Below are positions 26,544-34,704 of a stretch of DNA of 64,000 nt, in pieces. The DNA lies in NCBI GenBank assembly GCA_951813625.1, contig CATOTS010000032.1, positions 21,930 through 85,929 on the forward strand, read 5' to 3'. Position 1 is the stretch's first letter. The number at the start of each line of letters is the position of its first letter. Source of the stretch: an uncultured Caldilineaceae bacterium (GTDB lineage: Bacteria > Chloroflexota > Anaerolineae > Caldilineales > Caldilineaceae). The position numbers and the translations under genes were made by a program. The notes under the pieces are model-generated. The model ran no database searches. It was not told the DNA's origin and saw nothing but the letters and a program-made list of their open reading frames with translations.

Positions 26544-26777
26544 ATGGCAGAGTCTGGCGCTGTGGAGCCTGGTGGAAGCTCAGAAGAGATTCTGGCCAAC
26601 ATTATCGAATCCCTTAGACAAAATGAGGCAACCGACATCTCCTTACTGGAGATAATATCGAAGCACATAGTTACCTTGTCGCCGGCAGAAGACGCCATTG
26701 ATGCGGCTGTGAAGGACATCGAAACGGTTGCAAATCAGAGAGGGGAGCAAGTTGACCAAACCATCCGTCACGATTGA
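26544..26777 (+). CDS. small acidic helical protein before SMC-like ATPase
   Basis: 77 residues; GAGGTGAG lies just before the ATG. The protein is acidic and helical (EEILANIIESLRQNEATDIS, then AEDAIDAAVKDIETVANQ) with no recognised domain. It overlaps the SMC-like gene by 26 nt, indicating a fixed pair. Small partner subunits accompany SMC-like proteins in Lamassu and related systems, but this family is not recognised. Confidence 0.65.
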   Translation: MAESGAVEPGGSSEEILANIIESLRQNEATDISLLEIISKHIVTLSPAEDAIDAAVKDIETVANQRGEQVDQTIRHD

Positions 26778-29211
26778 AAAGATCAAAGTGCAAGGGTTTC
26801 GGGCATACCTGCAACCTCAGACCTTCACACTGGCCTCTGGAAAGAGGCCTCTTAGTCTGGCCATTTTTGGCCCCAATGCAAAAGGCAAGTCGAGCCTGGT
26901 GGACTCCTTTGAGTACTATTTTTCTGAGGATGCCACCCTTAAGCGGCTGGGCAATCGGGCTTCTCAGACGAATGCCGGTCCTACGGCCATAGCGCATGTG
27001 GAAGCTCAAGATGAGGGCATAAATCCCTCGGTTCACTTTTGGTTCAATCGAAATGGGGAAAAGTTCGATGCAGCGCGACCAGCTGATAATTCGATCCCTG
27101 AGGCAGCGAAGCAGATCCGCTCGACTATCAAAATCCCTTTTGTGATCCGAGGCCATGAGCTCAGGAGCTTTGTCGAACAAATCACTCCGGGAGCACACTA
27201 TAAAGAGCTGGTAAATTGGTTCGGCCTTGACTTACTTTTGCGAGTCCAGCAAAACCTCCGAACCCTGAGAAGAAGGGTAAAGGAAAGGTCGGAATCGACC
27301 TCGGAAGCAGATGAAAGGTCTCATGACCTGTCACGCGAGACCGGTGGCGAAGTTACAAAGTGGAATGACAATGAAGTATGCAAATGGCTGAACAACGAGG
27401 TCCTCGCCTGCTTAGACAGTTCCCTCACCTTCACTGAGTTTTCTGAAAAGGATCCCGCTTTCGCCATTCTGACCGCCCGTAGGAATGCGGAGCAAGAAAA
27501 GTTGGGCTTGGCACCACTGCGAAGGATTTCCCGCTCGTTGGAGGACCTCGCCTTACCCTTGGACGGAACTGATGGGGAACCAGCAGGTAAGATTCCAGCG
27601 TTCGAGCAGGCGGTGACGCGGCTTAATCAGGCGGTAGTCCATGAAGAGGCTGAACGATCAAGAGCAAGTGACGCTGTGTTCAGCCAAGTTTGGGCGGAGG
27701 CGAAGCAATTATTTGATAAAGATGAAGTGTTTGACTTTTGTCCAATTTGCGACGCAAATCTGGCGACCGGACCTCATGGATCTCACGACGGGGTCCGGAA
27801 TAACATTGACAAGAAACTCTCCAGTTTGGCTACTTATCGAGAGGCGGAGGAGGAGCTGAAGACTTCAAAGAAACAGGTGAAACAGGCGATTGACTCCCTG
27901 AAGAACAGCATGGAAGCATTGAAACTTGATCTCAATGACGCCGCTTTCGCTTGTGAAGAGGTGGAGAATTACTTCCAAGCGTTAGTCCGGTGGAATATCG
28001 ATGCAGAACCGCCTGCGAGTCAGGATGTGGTTGGAGCATTGTCAAAGGTTTACATCACCATTGCTAACCAGATAACGCAAATCGAACTCCAGCAGGGAGA
28101 ACACACCTACGGCAAAGCTCTCGAAACCGTACACAAGCTACTCAACATCAGCGCTGACTTGCAGAGAATCGCGCGAACCAAGGCTGAGTTGAAATCACTT
28201 CAGGTCGAATTGGACCGTCAGGTATTGGAAATCGACAAATCCATTGTGGCCCACATCCAGAGCCTTATCGGCAAGCTCGAAAGTGATATTGCATCCATTT
28301 ACAAGGACATTCAGGGCACTGGCGAGACGTCGTACCCGATTCGGATTGAACTCTCTGGCCAAGATGGGATTGACCAACAGAAGGCCCAACTGCTGATAGA
28401 CTTTTCAGTTAACCGGAAAGGTGTCGTCCCGGGTGGCTATCTGAGTGATTCACAGGTGCACACTTTGGCGTTGGCTCTCCGTCTTGCCGCTATTCGAATG
28501 TTTAACTCGGAGGCGCCTATCCTTGTGCTGGATGACGTGGTGACTTCCTACGATGCTGATCATCGCAAGACCATCGTAGGCGCACTAGCCAAATATTTCT
28601 CCGGGTTTCAAATCGTTTTGGTTACTCATGATGAACAGTTTTTCAACCTGCTAAAGGACCAATTTCCCCCAGGTAGTTGGGTTTTCAAGCGGATCATGGA
28701 GAATCGAGAGGGTTTCGGCCCGGTTTTTCATGACCACCTAACTTCAGACGAGGTCATTCAGGCAAAGTTGGACGCGGGTGAAAATGCCGGTGTTGAAATA
28801 AGGCAAGCCCAGGAAGAGTGGCTGCTACGAATTTGCCGGGAATTCCGCGCCAAAGTCACCATTCGCCCGATAGAGAGGGCATATCAATATGACCGCGGGG
28901 AGTTGGCTGATTCGTTGGCTAGCTTCCTAAAAGGGGTCAAAATGAAGATACCCCCAACCACGACTGCCTCCAACCGTTTCCTTGAGAGTTTGCAGCGTGG
29001 CGTGGTGGAGAATCTGTCGAGCCATTTTTCGGACAACCCCAACAAGAGCAGTTCGGTTGGCGATGACCGGGCCAGATGGGAGGAGTTCAAAGGCTTCCGA
29101 GAGTTATTCAAGTGCCCATCTTGTGGCAAACAGCGTTTCAAGCGGCCAGTGGGGCTGGACAAACCAGTGTGTCACTACTGCCAAACCCAGTTCGCGTTCT
29201 CTTTACCTTGA
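26752..29211 (+). CDS. SMC/Rad50-like ATPase with zinc hook and C-terminal zinc ribbon
   Basis: About 819 residues from TTG 26752, favoured because AGGGGAG lies just upstream and the beta strand VTIEKIKVQGFRAY follows directly. It has all ABC-ATPase parts of the SMC/RecF/SbcC group: FGPNAKGKSSLVDSF (Walker A), a coiled coil broken by CPICDANL (zinc hook with a CPxC pattern), YLSDSQVHTLALALRLA (signature), PILVLDDVVTSYDADHR (Walker B and D-loop) and VTHDEQFF (H-loop). The last 200 residues add a helical region and a zinc ribbon (CPSCGKQRF ... CHYCQTQF) not found in SbcC. It probably recognises DNA ends or structures. With the 77-residue partner it looks like a two-gene defence module. Confidence 0.85.
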   Translation: MTKPSVTIEKIKVQGFRAYLQPQTFTLASGKRPLSLAIFGPNAKGKSSLVDSFEYYFSEDATLKRLGNRASQTNAGPTAIAHVEAQDEGINPSVHFWFNRNGEKFDAARPADNSIPEAAKQIRSTIKIPFVIRGHELRSFVEQITPGAHYKELVNWFGLDLLLRVQQNLRTLRRRVKERSESTSEADERSHDLSRETGGEVTKWNDNEVCKWLNNEVLACLDSSLTFTEFSEKDPAFAILTARRNAEQEKLGLAPLRRISRSLEDLALPLDGTDGEPAGKIPAFEQAVTRLNQAVVHEEAERSRASDAVFSQVWAEAKQLFDKDEVFDFCPICDANLATGPHGSHDGVRNNIDKKLSSLATYREAEEELKTSKKQVKQAIDSLKNSMEALKLDLNDAAFACEEVENYFQALVRWNIDAEPPASQDVVGALSKVYITIANQITQIELQQGEHTYGKALETVHKLLNISADLQRIARTKAELKSLQVELDRQVLEIDKSIVAHIQSLIGKLESDIASIYKDIQGTGETSYPIRIELSGQDGIDQQKAQLLIDFSVNRKGVVPGGYLSDSQVHTLALALRLAAIRMFNSEAPILVLDDVVTSYDADHRKTIVGALAKYFSGFQIVLVTHDEQFFNLLKDQFPPGSWVFKRIMENREGFGPVFHDHLTSDEVIQAKLDAGENAGVEIRQAQEEWLLRICREFRAKVTIRPIERAYQYDRGELADSLASFLKGVKMKIPPTTTASNRFLESLQRGVVENLSSHFSDNPNKSSSVGDDRARWEEFKGFRELFKCPSCGKQRFKRPVGLDKPVCHYCQTQFAFSLP

Positions 29212-29484
29212 GGGTCTACACCAAAGTAACATCTGAGGGTTGACAACCCATGACTGGATAGGGTCCCGTTTGTTGCTATTTGGTCCGATGCTTGCTTGAT
29301 TGTATTGGTTATGATTTTAGCGGCGGCGGGTTGCGGCCCTGCGAAACGGCTTGGGCGTCGCGCGCCGCCGCGGCGTTCTTTGCGAGAGCGTCGCTTTTCT
29401 TATGCTGCCGGCGCGGTCCGGCCGTGCGCGCCGCGCGCGGCGGCCGCTCGTTCTGCGCCCGGGCTGTGTTTTCTCATTGCACTG

Positions 29485-30507
29485 CTAAGCCAGCCAGCGT
29501 GCGGCCTGGCCGGCGTCCTCGTTGCGCGTGTACCGGGCGGGCATGGCGGGCGACTTCCAGCGGCCCTGGCGCTGCACCGCGGGCAGGGGCGCGCCGGCCC
29601 GCACCATGCGCTGCGCCATGCCGACGCGGCCGGAGTGGCCGCTGTAGGGGCCGGCGAGGCCGGCCTGTTGGCAGGCCTGTTGGATGCGTTTTCCGATCTG
29701 CGCCGCGCTCAGACGAAAGATGAGCGCCCTGTTTTCGAACGGTTTGACGTCGGGCCCGGTCGTGCGCGCCGGCCGCATCAGGCCGAACTCGGGCGCGCCG
29801 TCGTCGAGGACCGCCTGCATCGTGCGCAGGTCGCGCAGGTAGGCGGTCGCGAGCGGCGTGATGTAGACCACCTGCTCGTCGTGGCCCTTGGAGGGCGCGA
29901 TGCGCAGGCGGCCGCTGCCGTCGTCCCACTCGGTGAAGTCGGACCATTGCAGCCTGGCGGCCTCTGAGCGGCGCAGGCCGGCGTCCGAGGCCAGGTGGCA
30001 GAGGGCGACGTCGACCTGGGCGCGCAGCTGCAGCTCGAGGCGCTCCTCCCGGCGGCCGAGGCGGCCGCGGCGCGGTTTGAGCGCGGTCGCCCGGATGCGG
30101 GCCAGCTCGCGCTCGCCCAGGGCGGCGGCCTGGCGCGGCGCGGGCGCGTTGCGGCGCAGGCGTTTGAGGCAGTGTCCGACCATGGGGTCGGCTGCGGTCG
30201 GCGGCTGGCCCGCCGCGCGCTGCCAGAAGGTGAGTGCGGCGAGCACGATGGCGAGGCCGTTGATGCGGCCGGCCGCGGCCTCGGCTTCGAGGAAGTCGCA
30301 GAGCAGCTCGGGGGCGGACGCGGCCGCCGCGGCGGGGCCGGCGTGTTGTTCGGTCCAGCGCTGCAGCTTGCGCAGGGCGCTGCGGTAGCGGCGTCGGGAG
30401 GCGGGCGCGAGGGATGCCCAGGCCTCCTGTTCGCGGCGGGATTTATTGTCTGTCTGCACAAGCGCGAGAATTGATCTTCCCGCGCCTGTGAGCCGATTCT
30501 CAGCCAT
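29485..30507 (-). CDS. tyrosine recombinase/integrase
   Basis: About 340 residues from the ATG at 30507 (GAGGAGG upstream; a TTG 15 nt earlier is less likely). It has a SAM-like N-terminal DNA-binding domain and a catalytic domain with GLRRSEAARLQ (Arg I), KGHDEQVV (Lys), SGHSGRVGMAQRM (HxxR), QGRWKS and ARYTRNED (Tyr nucleophile). All catalytic residues are present. Very high GC and Ala/Arg-rich composition set it apart from the 50-55% GC defence genes to its left. It probably mobilises the phage-like segment to its right; a second recombinase with a similar C-terminus survives only as a fragment at 33359-33490. Confidence 0.88.
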   Translation of the reverse strand: MAENRLTGAGRSILALVQTDNKSRREQEAWASLAPASRRRYRSALRKLQRWTEQHAGPAAAAASAPELLCDFLEAEAAAGRINGLAIVLAALTFWQRAAGQPPTAADPMVGHCLKRLRRNAPAPRQAAALGERELARIRATALKPRRGRLGRREERLELQLRAQVDVALCHLASDAGLRRSEAARLQWSDFTEWDDGSGRLRIAPSKGHDEQVVYITPLATAYLRDLRTMQAVLDDGAPEFGLMRPARTTGPDVKPFENRALIFRLSAAQIGKRIQQACQQAGLAGPYSGHSGRVGMAQRMVRAGAPLPAVQRQGRWKSPAMPARYTRNEDAGQAARWLA

Positions 30508-31379
30508 CCAGGACCTCCTCAACCAGGCCGGCCGGCGCCCTGATCGCGCGCGCCGACCGCCGCTTTGTCCGATACCCTATTCTAGCGCGCCGTCGGGAAC
30601 AGGCGTAAATACAACGCCGCGGAGACAGCGCCGGCCCGGCCCGGGCGCACGCACAGGCGACGGCGGGCGCGGCGATGGACTGCAGGACGAAATTTGCTGA
30701 AGTCGAACTGCGGGAGCGCACGGAGGCCGACGCCGAACACGACCGGCTGCCGGTGCGCGTCTGCGACAGGGCCGCGGTCGTCCTGCGCTGCGCCCGTGGC
30801 GACGGCTGGCTGCGCATGCCGGCGCGGACGGGCGGCGAAGCGAAGCTCCTCTGCACCGATCCCGACCCGATGCCCGCGGCCTGCAGCCGCGGCGCGTCCG
30901 GGAAAATGTTAGACACGGGCCCGATTTTTTGCGCCCGCAGGTCCCGCTCTTGTAATTCAACCGGTACTGTGGCGTTTGTAACCTATCGAGGTCCCGGTAA
31001 AGGCGGAGGGCCAAACAGCACCGCGGCCGGCAATACCCTGCCCGGACCGGCCGGCCAAGGCCTCCAGGCGTTGTCGCGCGTGCATATTCACGGCGAGCGT
31101 CAGTTTGTACCGGGGGAAGAGCGCCCTGCGGGCAACGGTACAAAACCCAGCCGCCCCCCGTTCCAAGGGCATAGCGAGGGTCTATGTGATGCCAGAACCA
31201 CCCTGGTTGAACGCTTGCGCGCACAGAGAGCTGGCCGGTATTTACATTAAAACATATATGCCAAGAAGTGGAAAGCAGTGCAGAAAATTTGACAGACCGG
31301 CGGAACTTTTCTGTGAACGCAAGGACGCGGTTCCCTTTTTTTGGGCGTTATACGCTTGACCCAGCGGATGCAGGTTGAA
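30508..31379. other. long intergenic region with a dispersed repeat
   Basis: No convincing gene. A frame starting at 30675 has a protein-like beginning (MDCRTKFAEVELRERTEADA) and may be a small gene of about 70 residues that then runs into non-coding sequence, but support is weak. The repeat at 31141-31237 lies in it. Confidence 0.4.
31141..31237. repeat. dispersed intergenic repeat, copy 1
   Basis: About 97 nt with roughly 70% similarity to 51481-51580, same orientation. Shared blocks include CCGCCCCCCGTTCCA, TGCCAGA, GAACGCT/GAAACGCT, GCGCGCACA and CTGGCCGG. It lies in a non-coding stretch; its nature is unknown. Confidence 0.5.
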
Positions 31380-31412
31380 AAATGGCCGGCGGCGTGAAGC
31401 CGGCGGCCATTT
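31380..31412 (-). terminator. rho-independent terminator of the zinc-ribbon gene
   Basis: A 14-bp stem with one G-G mismatch (AAATGGCC ... GGCCATTT, loop GTGAA). On the minus strand it is followed by TTTTTCA, 18 nt after the stop of the 31430 gene. Confidence 0.75.
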
Positions 31413-31429
31413 GCGATCAGGGCGGTCGA

Positions 31430-31762
31430 CTAGAGATTCGGGGATGGGTTTGCCCTGTCGAAATCCCAGTTGATCGAAGTGTGGCCCGCGTCCTGGCTGA
31501 CAACCAGACTTCCGAATTCGCCGCAATCCTCACACTCGAACGCTATCGTCAGACCGCGGCGCTCTCTTGAAGGGTTGTCCGCCAACGGGCTGGTCGTCTC
31601 CCCATTTTTGGTTATTCGAACACCGTCGGTGTCAGCCCCGTATTCCCGGTTCCATACTTCAACCGCGCCCTGGTGAAGATAGTCGCCGCCACAGATGGGG
31701 CACAGCATCATGCCTCCCTCATACCTTATTTCGCTTTGATAAACTTCACATTGGTTCGCCAA
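31430..31762 (-). CDS. small zinc-ribbon protein
   Basis: About 110 residues. The preferred start is TTG 31762 because AAGGAGG lies 8 nt upstream; an ATG further upstream has no site and an internal ATG-ATG pair sits right behind GGGAGG. Two CxxC pairs (MLCPICGGDYLH and FECEDCGEFGS) form a zinc ribbon. The middle is polar and the C-terminus acidic. Similar small zinc-ribbon proteins are common cargo of phages and integrative elements; no specific role can be given. Confidence 0.65.
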   Translation of the reverse strand: MANQCEVYQSEIRYEGGMMLCPICGGDYLHQGAVEVWNREYGADTDGVRITKNGETTSPLADNPSRERRGLTIAFECEDCGEFGSLVVSQDAGHTSINWDFDRANPSPNL

Positions 31763-32028
31763 TGGAATTTCCTCCTTTTTGGCAAAAGCCGGCGCCATCC
31801 CCTTGTGTTCCTCTGTTTTCCGTCCAAATGCCTTGTGTGGCGAACCGGTGTTCTGAATTTGCGGCCCTGCGGCGGCTGTGATAAGATAAACTGGTCGCTA
31901 AAAGAAGTGCCCCGGCTGCGTGAACAGCCGGGGCAGCCACGCTAACAAGGATAGGGCCTTGAGAGCGCAGCCAGCGCAGTATATCCCACGACAGCGAAAA
32001 GCACACCTCAGCGCCACCCGGCGCCGGT

Positions 32029-32105
32029 TCAACGCGCGCTCGAAAAGGACTCGGCAGGGCGAGGCGCGGCCAGGCCTGGCGCGGCAGGGCAGGGGCAGTG
32101 CCACA
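32029..32105. repeat. GGCAGGGC/GGCCTGGC low-complexity array, copy 1
   Basis: A run of irregular GGCxxGGC units (AGGCGCGGCCAGGCCTGGCG and similar) just before the HNH-like gene. A longer, similar run lies at 33057-33164 after the neighbouring gene. The rest of 31763-32131 shows no gene. Confidence 0.45.
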
Positions 32106-32131
32106 ACCAGCAGGCAGAAAAAGGAGGAAGC

Positions 32132-32695
32132 ATGGCAAGAGACCCATACGGCGGGAATTTCAAGCTGGCGCGCGCGCAGGCCTTCGCCCGTTCGGGCGGG
32201 ACCTGCCAGCTGTGCGGGAACGCGCAGGCGACCGACGCCCATCACTGGGCGTTTGACGACTACCCGTGCGGCGAGGATGTAACGGCAGACGACCTCGTGG
32301 CCCTGTGCCAACTGTGCCACGAGGTCGCAACGACATTGCGGCGAACCCTTCGAGCAGGCGCCAACCGGTTCGAGATCGTCCACAACATCACAAGGAGTAT
32401 AGCATCATGCAGAACCGCTTCAGAATTTCCGGCATCAGCCCCCTCCTCATGCACAACGGGGCAGCCGGGCTTGACACCCGAAGCGCTGTCAGCCGTGAGA
32501 TCGCAGCGATCGCGGCCAAACGCGGCGGAAACAGAACGGAGACCGACGAGGAGCGGCTCCATGCACTCGAATGCCAACGCTCCCTTTGGCTCGACGCGGG
32601 CGGAGCGCCTGCGATCCCGACAGCAGCTGTTAGAGCGGCCATCGAGACCGGGGCCAGGCGGCGGCGGCAAGGGTCGCAGGTCCGGGGCGGGTTAA
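32132..32695 (+). CDS. HNH-like zinc protein with out-of-frame tail
   Basis: The first 85 residues are convincing: CQLCGNAQATDAHHWAF and LVALCQLCHEVATTL form a C2...HH...CxxCH HNH-type core often found in phage proteins. AAGGAGG stands just before the ATG. After about 32395 the frame keeps open to 32695 but loses protein character and overlaps the next gene by 289 nt in another frame. The true gene probably ended near 32400 and lost its stop by an indel, or the tail is translated junk. The HNH catalytic pattern is incomplete, so it may bind rather than cut DNA. Confidence 0.55.
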   Translation: MARDPYGGNFKLARAQAFARSGGTCQLCGNAQATDAHHWAFDDYPCGEDVTADDLVALCQLCHEVATTLRRTLRAGANRFEIVHNITRSIASCRTASEFPASAPSSCTTGQPGLTPEALSAVRSQRSRPNAAETERRPTRSGSMHSNANAPFGSTRAERLRSRQQLLERPSRPGPGGGGKGRRSGAG

Positions 32696-33060
32696 TCGTC
32701 CTGGAAACTGTTTTCGAATACGACCGTGAAAGATACGGCGCTACGCTGGAAGAGATCGGCGGCAAGGCCCAGTACACCGTGCCCGTCGTCGTCAAGGGCA
32801 GCAGGATCGCCCGCACCAGGGCGAAGTTCGACCCGCCGTGGCGCTGCACGGTCACCGTGGACGTCGACGAGGAGCTGATCGACCGGGAGCAGCTGCTGGA
32901 GTGGCTCGAGATCGCGGGGCGGCAGGTCGGCCTGGGCGACTGGCGTCCCGAGAAGAGCGGGGAGTTCGGCCGCTTCAACGTAGAGCTTTTCGAGGAGGTT
33001 GCAGAGTGCGGGCATGAGGGAGCGGACGCGGCACAGCCTGACGCGGCATTGCAGGGCTAG
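32407..33060 (+). CDS. phage-type protein of unknown function
   Basis: 217 residues from the ATG at 32407 (AAGGAG upstream). It starts RFRISGISPLLMHNGAAGLD and contains GLGDWRPEKSGEFGRFNV near the end, two blocks that I recall as conserved in a family of phage and prophage proteins of unknown role. The alternating strand pattern (GLIVLETVFEYD, YTVPVVVKGSRI) suggests a beta-rich fold, possibly nucleic-acid binding. It lies between the HNH-like gene and a strong terminator and is part of the integrated element. Confidence 0.65.
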   Translation: MQNRFRISGISPLLMHNGAAGLDTRSAVSREIAAIAAKRGGNRTETDEERLHALECQRSLWLDAGGAPAIPTAAVRAAIETGARRRRQGSQVRGGLIVLETVFEYDRERYGATLEEIGGKAQYTVPVVVKGSRIARTRAKFDPPWRCTVTVDVDEELIDREQLLEWLEIAGRQVGLGDWRPEKSGEFGRFNVELFEEVAECGHEGADAAQPDAALQG

Positions 33061-33164
33061 GCAGGGAAACCGCGGCCAGGCCAGGCTCGGCCGGGCATGG
33101 ATTGGCATGGCGGGGCAGCGCGTGGCTCGGCGAGGTGTGGCAAGGCATGGCAAGGCAGGGAAAG
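33057..33164. repeat. GGCAAGGC low-complexity array, copy 2
   Basis: About 108 nt made of degenerate units such as GGCATGGCAAGGCAGGG, GGCCAGGCCAGGCTCGGCC and GGCATGGATTGGCATGGC. It sits between the stop of the phage-type gene and the terminator. The same kind of sequence precedes the HNH-like gene. Confidence 0.5.
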
Positions 33165-33191
33165 AGAGGGGCGGATATCCGCCCCTCTTTA
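33165..33191 (+). terminator. strong palindromic terminator
   Basis: Perfect 24-nt palindrome AGAGGGGCGGATATCCGCCC plus CTCT (33165-33188), followed by TT and preceded by AAAG. It can act on both strands and closes the phage-like operon. Confidence 0.7.
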
Positions 33192-33358
33192 CAATTGGCG
33201 CGCTTTGGGCCGAACAGGCGACTTTTTGGATGTTGGCAGGCCAAGGATTGGACGATGGGCACCCGCGCCTGCGGCCGCGCGCCGCCGGTCCGGGGGCGAT
33301 GGGCCGAGCTGCAGGGCGTCCACGCGCGGACGCGCCGCGGCTCGCGCTGCGCGCCTGT

Positions 33359-33490
33359 CTGCAGGAACGGGCTGCAGACGGCGCGCCGGCGCACGCGATC
33401 ATGACGCAGGGACGCTGGAAGACGGCGAGGATGGTCGAGGTCTACACCCACGCGGAGGAGGCAGGGCGGGCGGCGAAGTGGTTGGCGTAG
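33359..33490 (+). pseudogene. C-terminal end of a second tyrosine recombinase
   Basis: The frame ending at TAG 33488-33490 reads HAIMTQGRWKTARMVEVYTH, then AEEAGRAAKWLA, matching the recombinase at 29485 (AVQRQGRWKS ... ARYTRNEDAGQAARWLA), including the Tyr nucleophile. The region before it does not carry the Arg or HxxR boxes in one frame, so only the 3' end is left. 33491-33641 shows no gene. Confidence 0.7.
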
Positions 33491-33641
33491 GGATATCCTC
33501 TCATGACGCCGACGCCATCAGATGCGGTTGTTTTGGTTTGGTAGACGGTCGTGAGGGTTGTGATTGTTGCTTCAATAGAGCAGTCATCTCAATTGAAGAT
33601 AGGTTGGGGGCGCTATGCATATGCGATAGGCGCGCGGCTGC

Positions 33642-34301
33642 TCAAATACGTCCGGCAAAAAGGGCCGCGCATCCGACAATCTCAACCGAGACATCTTGAA
33701 ATCGCTGGTTGAGCGCCTGCTTCAACTCGTCAAGAGCGTCATGCCGGTTCGAGAAGATGCCCTTCTTGTTGTAGAAATCCATCAGGCGCCTGGCAAACCA
33801 GTTGCGAGAGACGCCACCGTGAAGCAAAGTCGAACCAAACAGAACGGCAGAGGGATTCATCAGCGCTTTCAGATGATCCAATGTGACCGACTTGGATGCA
33901 ATGTTTCCGGGAAGACAGTGGAGAAGGTAGTTGATCCCTACGGAGTCAAACTTCGCGGCATCGATGACGAGCGGTTCCAGGGCATTGCGGAGATATGTCT
34001 CAGGCGTGTACCGTGCGATTCGCAGGGCGGCGAAGTCCAACGAATTCCAGTTGACATCTGACAAGGCAATACGCGGTGTCTGTGAAGGGAAGCGGCACCG
34101 ATCCAGAAAGTAACCGGTGCCGACGCCGACGTCCAGATGATTTGCTGTGATGTGTTTGTTATAGTGCTCGAGCAGCCGCTGCGACGGACAGTTCCAGATA
34201 AGAGGGTTTGTTGCGCCCAGCACGACGAAGTCATACAAACGCAAGTTGCGCCTGGTATAGACGGCCTGTCCAGCCCTGACCTGCTCTTCAGAAACATTCA
34301 A
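33642..34301 (-). CDS. class I SAM-dependent methyltransferase
   Basis: 220 residues from TTG 34301, chosen because AGGAG lies 7 nt upstream and family similarity starts there (NVSEEQVRAGQAVYTRRNLR); an in-frame ATG at 34328 has no ribosome binding site. The SAM loop is LDVGVGTGYFLD and the following acidic strand is IALSDVNWNSLDFA. The length fits small single-domain methyltransferases acting on small molecules. No neighbour indicates the substrate; it is divergent from the lipoprotein gene. Confidence 0.78.
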   Translation of the reverse strand: MNVSEEQVRAGQAVYTRRNLRLYDFVVLGATNPLIWNCPSQRLLEHYNKHITANHLDVGVGTGYFLDRCRFPSQTPRIALSDVNWNSLDFAALRIARYTPETYLRNALEPLVIDAAKFDSVGINYLLHCLPGNIASKSVTLDHLKALMNPSAVLFGSTLLHGGVSRNWFARRLMDFYNKKGIFSNRHDALDELKQALNQRFQDVSVEIVGCAALFAGRI

Positions 34302-34704
34302 TGCGTTTCTCCTAGTGTCTGACCGCATTCGGAGAGCGTAACCCACACTAGGCGCGGCATTTGCGGCGTTTTTGTTCAGGCGGAAGTGACGTTTCGGATG
34401 GGAATTATAGCGCAAGGTGATGGAAGGGACCCATATACCGAACCTCACAAACCTCCCTGCTTCTTTCTTCAACACTGACGTCGTTCTCCACAACCTTGTT
34501 TGGGTCCTCTCAAGCCTCAACAGAAAGAGCGCCGCAGCCTCTGGCAGCACACGCGGCAAAGTCTCCGGCATGGCCCGGGCGGCAATGTTTTGGAAACTGT
34601 CAACGGCCGGTTGCGGCTGCGGTTGACATATTTCTGCAACATTGCATCGCTATTATGGATGGCAGTGGGTAGTACGACACACAGTTCACGAAAGGGGATG
34701 AAAG
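34302..34704. other. divergent promoter region
   Basis: This is the intergenic space between the methyltransferase (minus) and the lipoprotein (plus). A TTGACA box near 34625 is followed by TATTAT, but the 22-nt spacing is not a normal sigma70 promoter. No gene seen. Confidence 0.4.

Noticed and set aside
29280..30474. Several plus-strand frames in very GC-rich DNA
   Set aside because: They shadow the tyrosine recombinase, whose catalytic residues are all on the minus strand.
30675..31250. 191-codon plus-strand frame as a gene
   Set aside because: Only the first 60-70 residues look protein-like; the rest is low complexity and includes the dispersed repeat.
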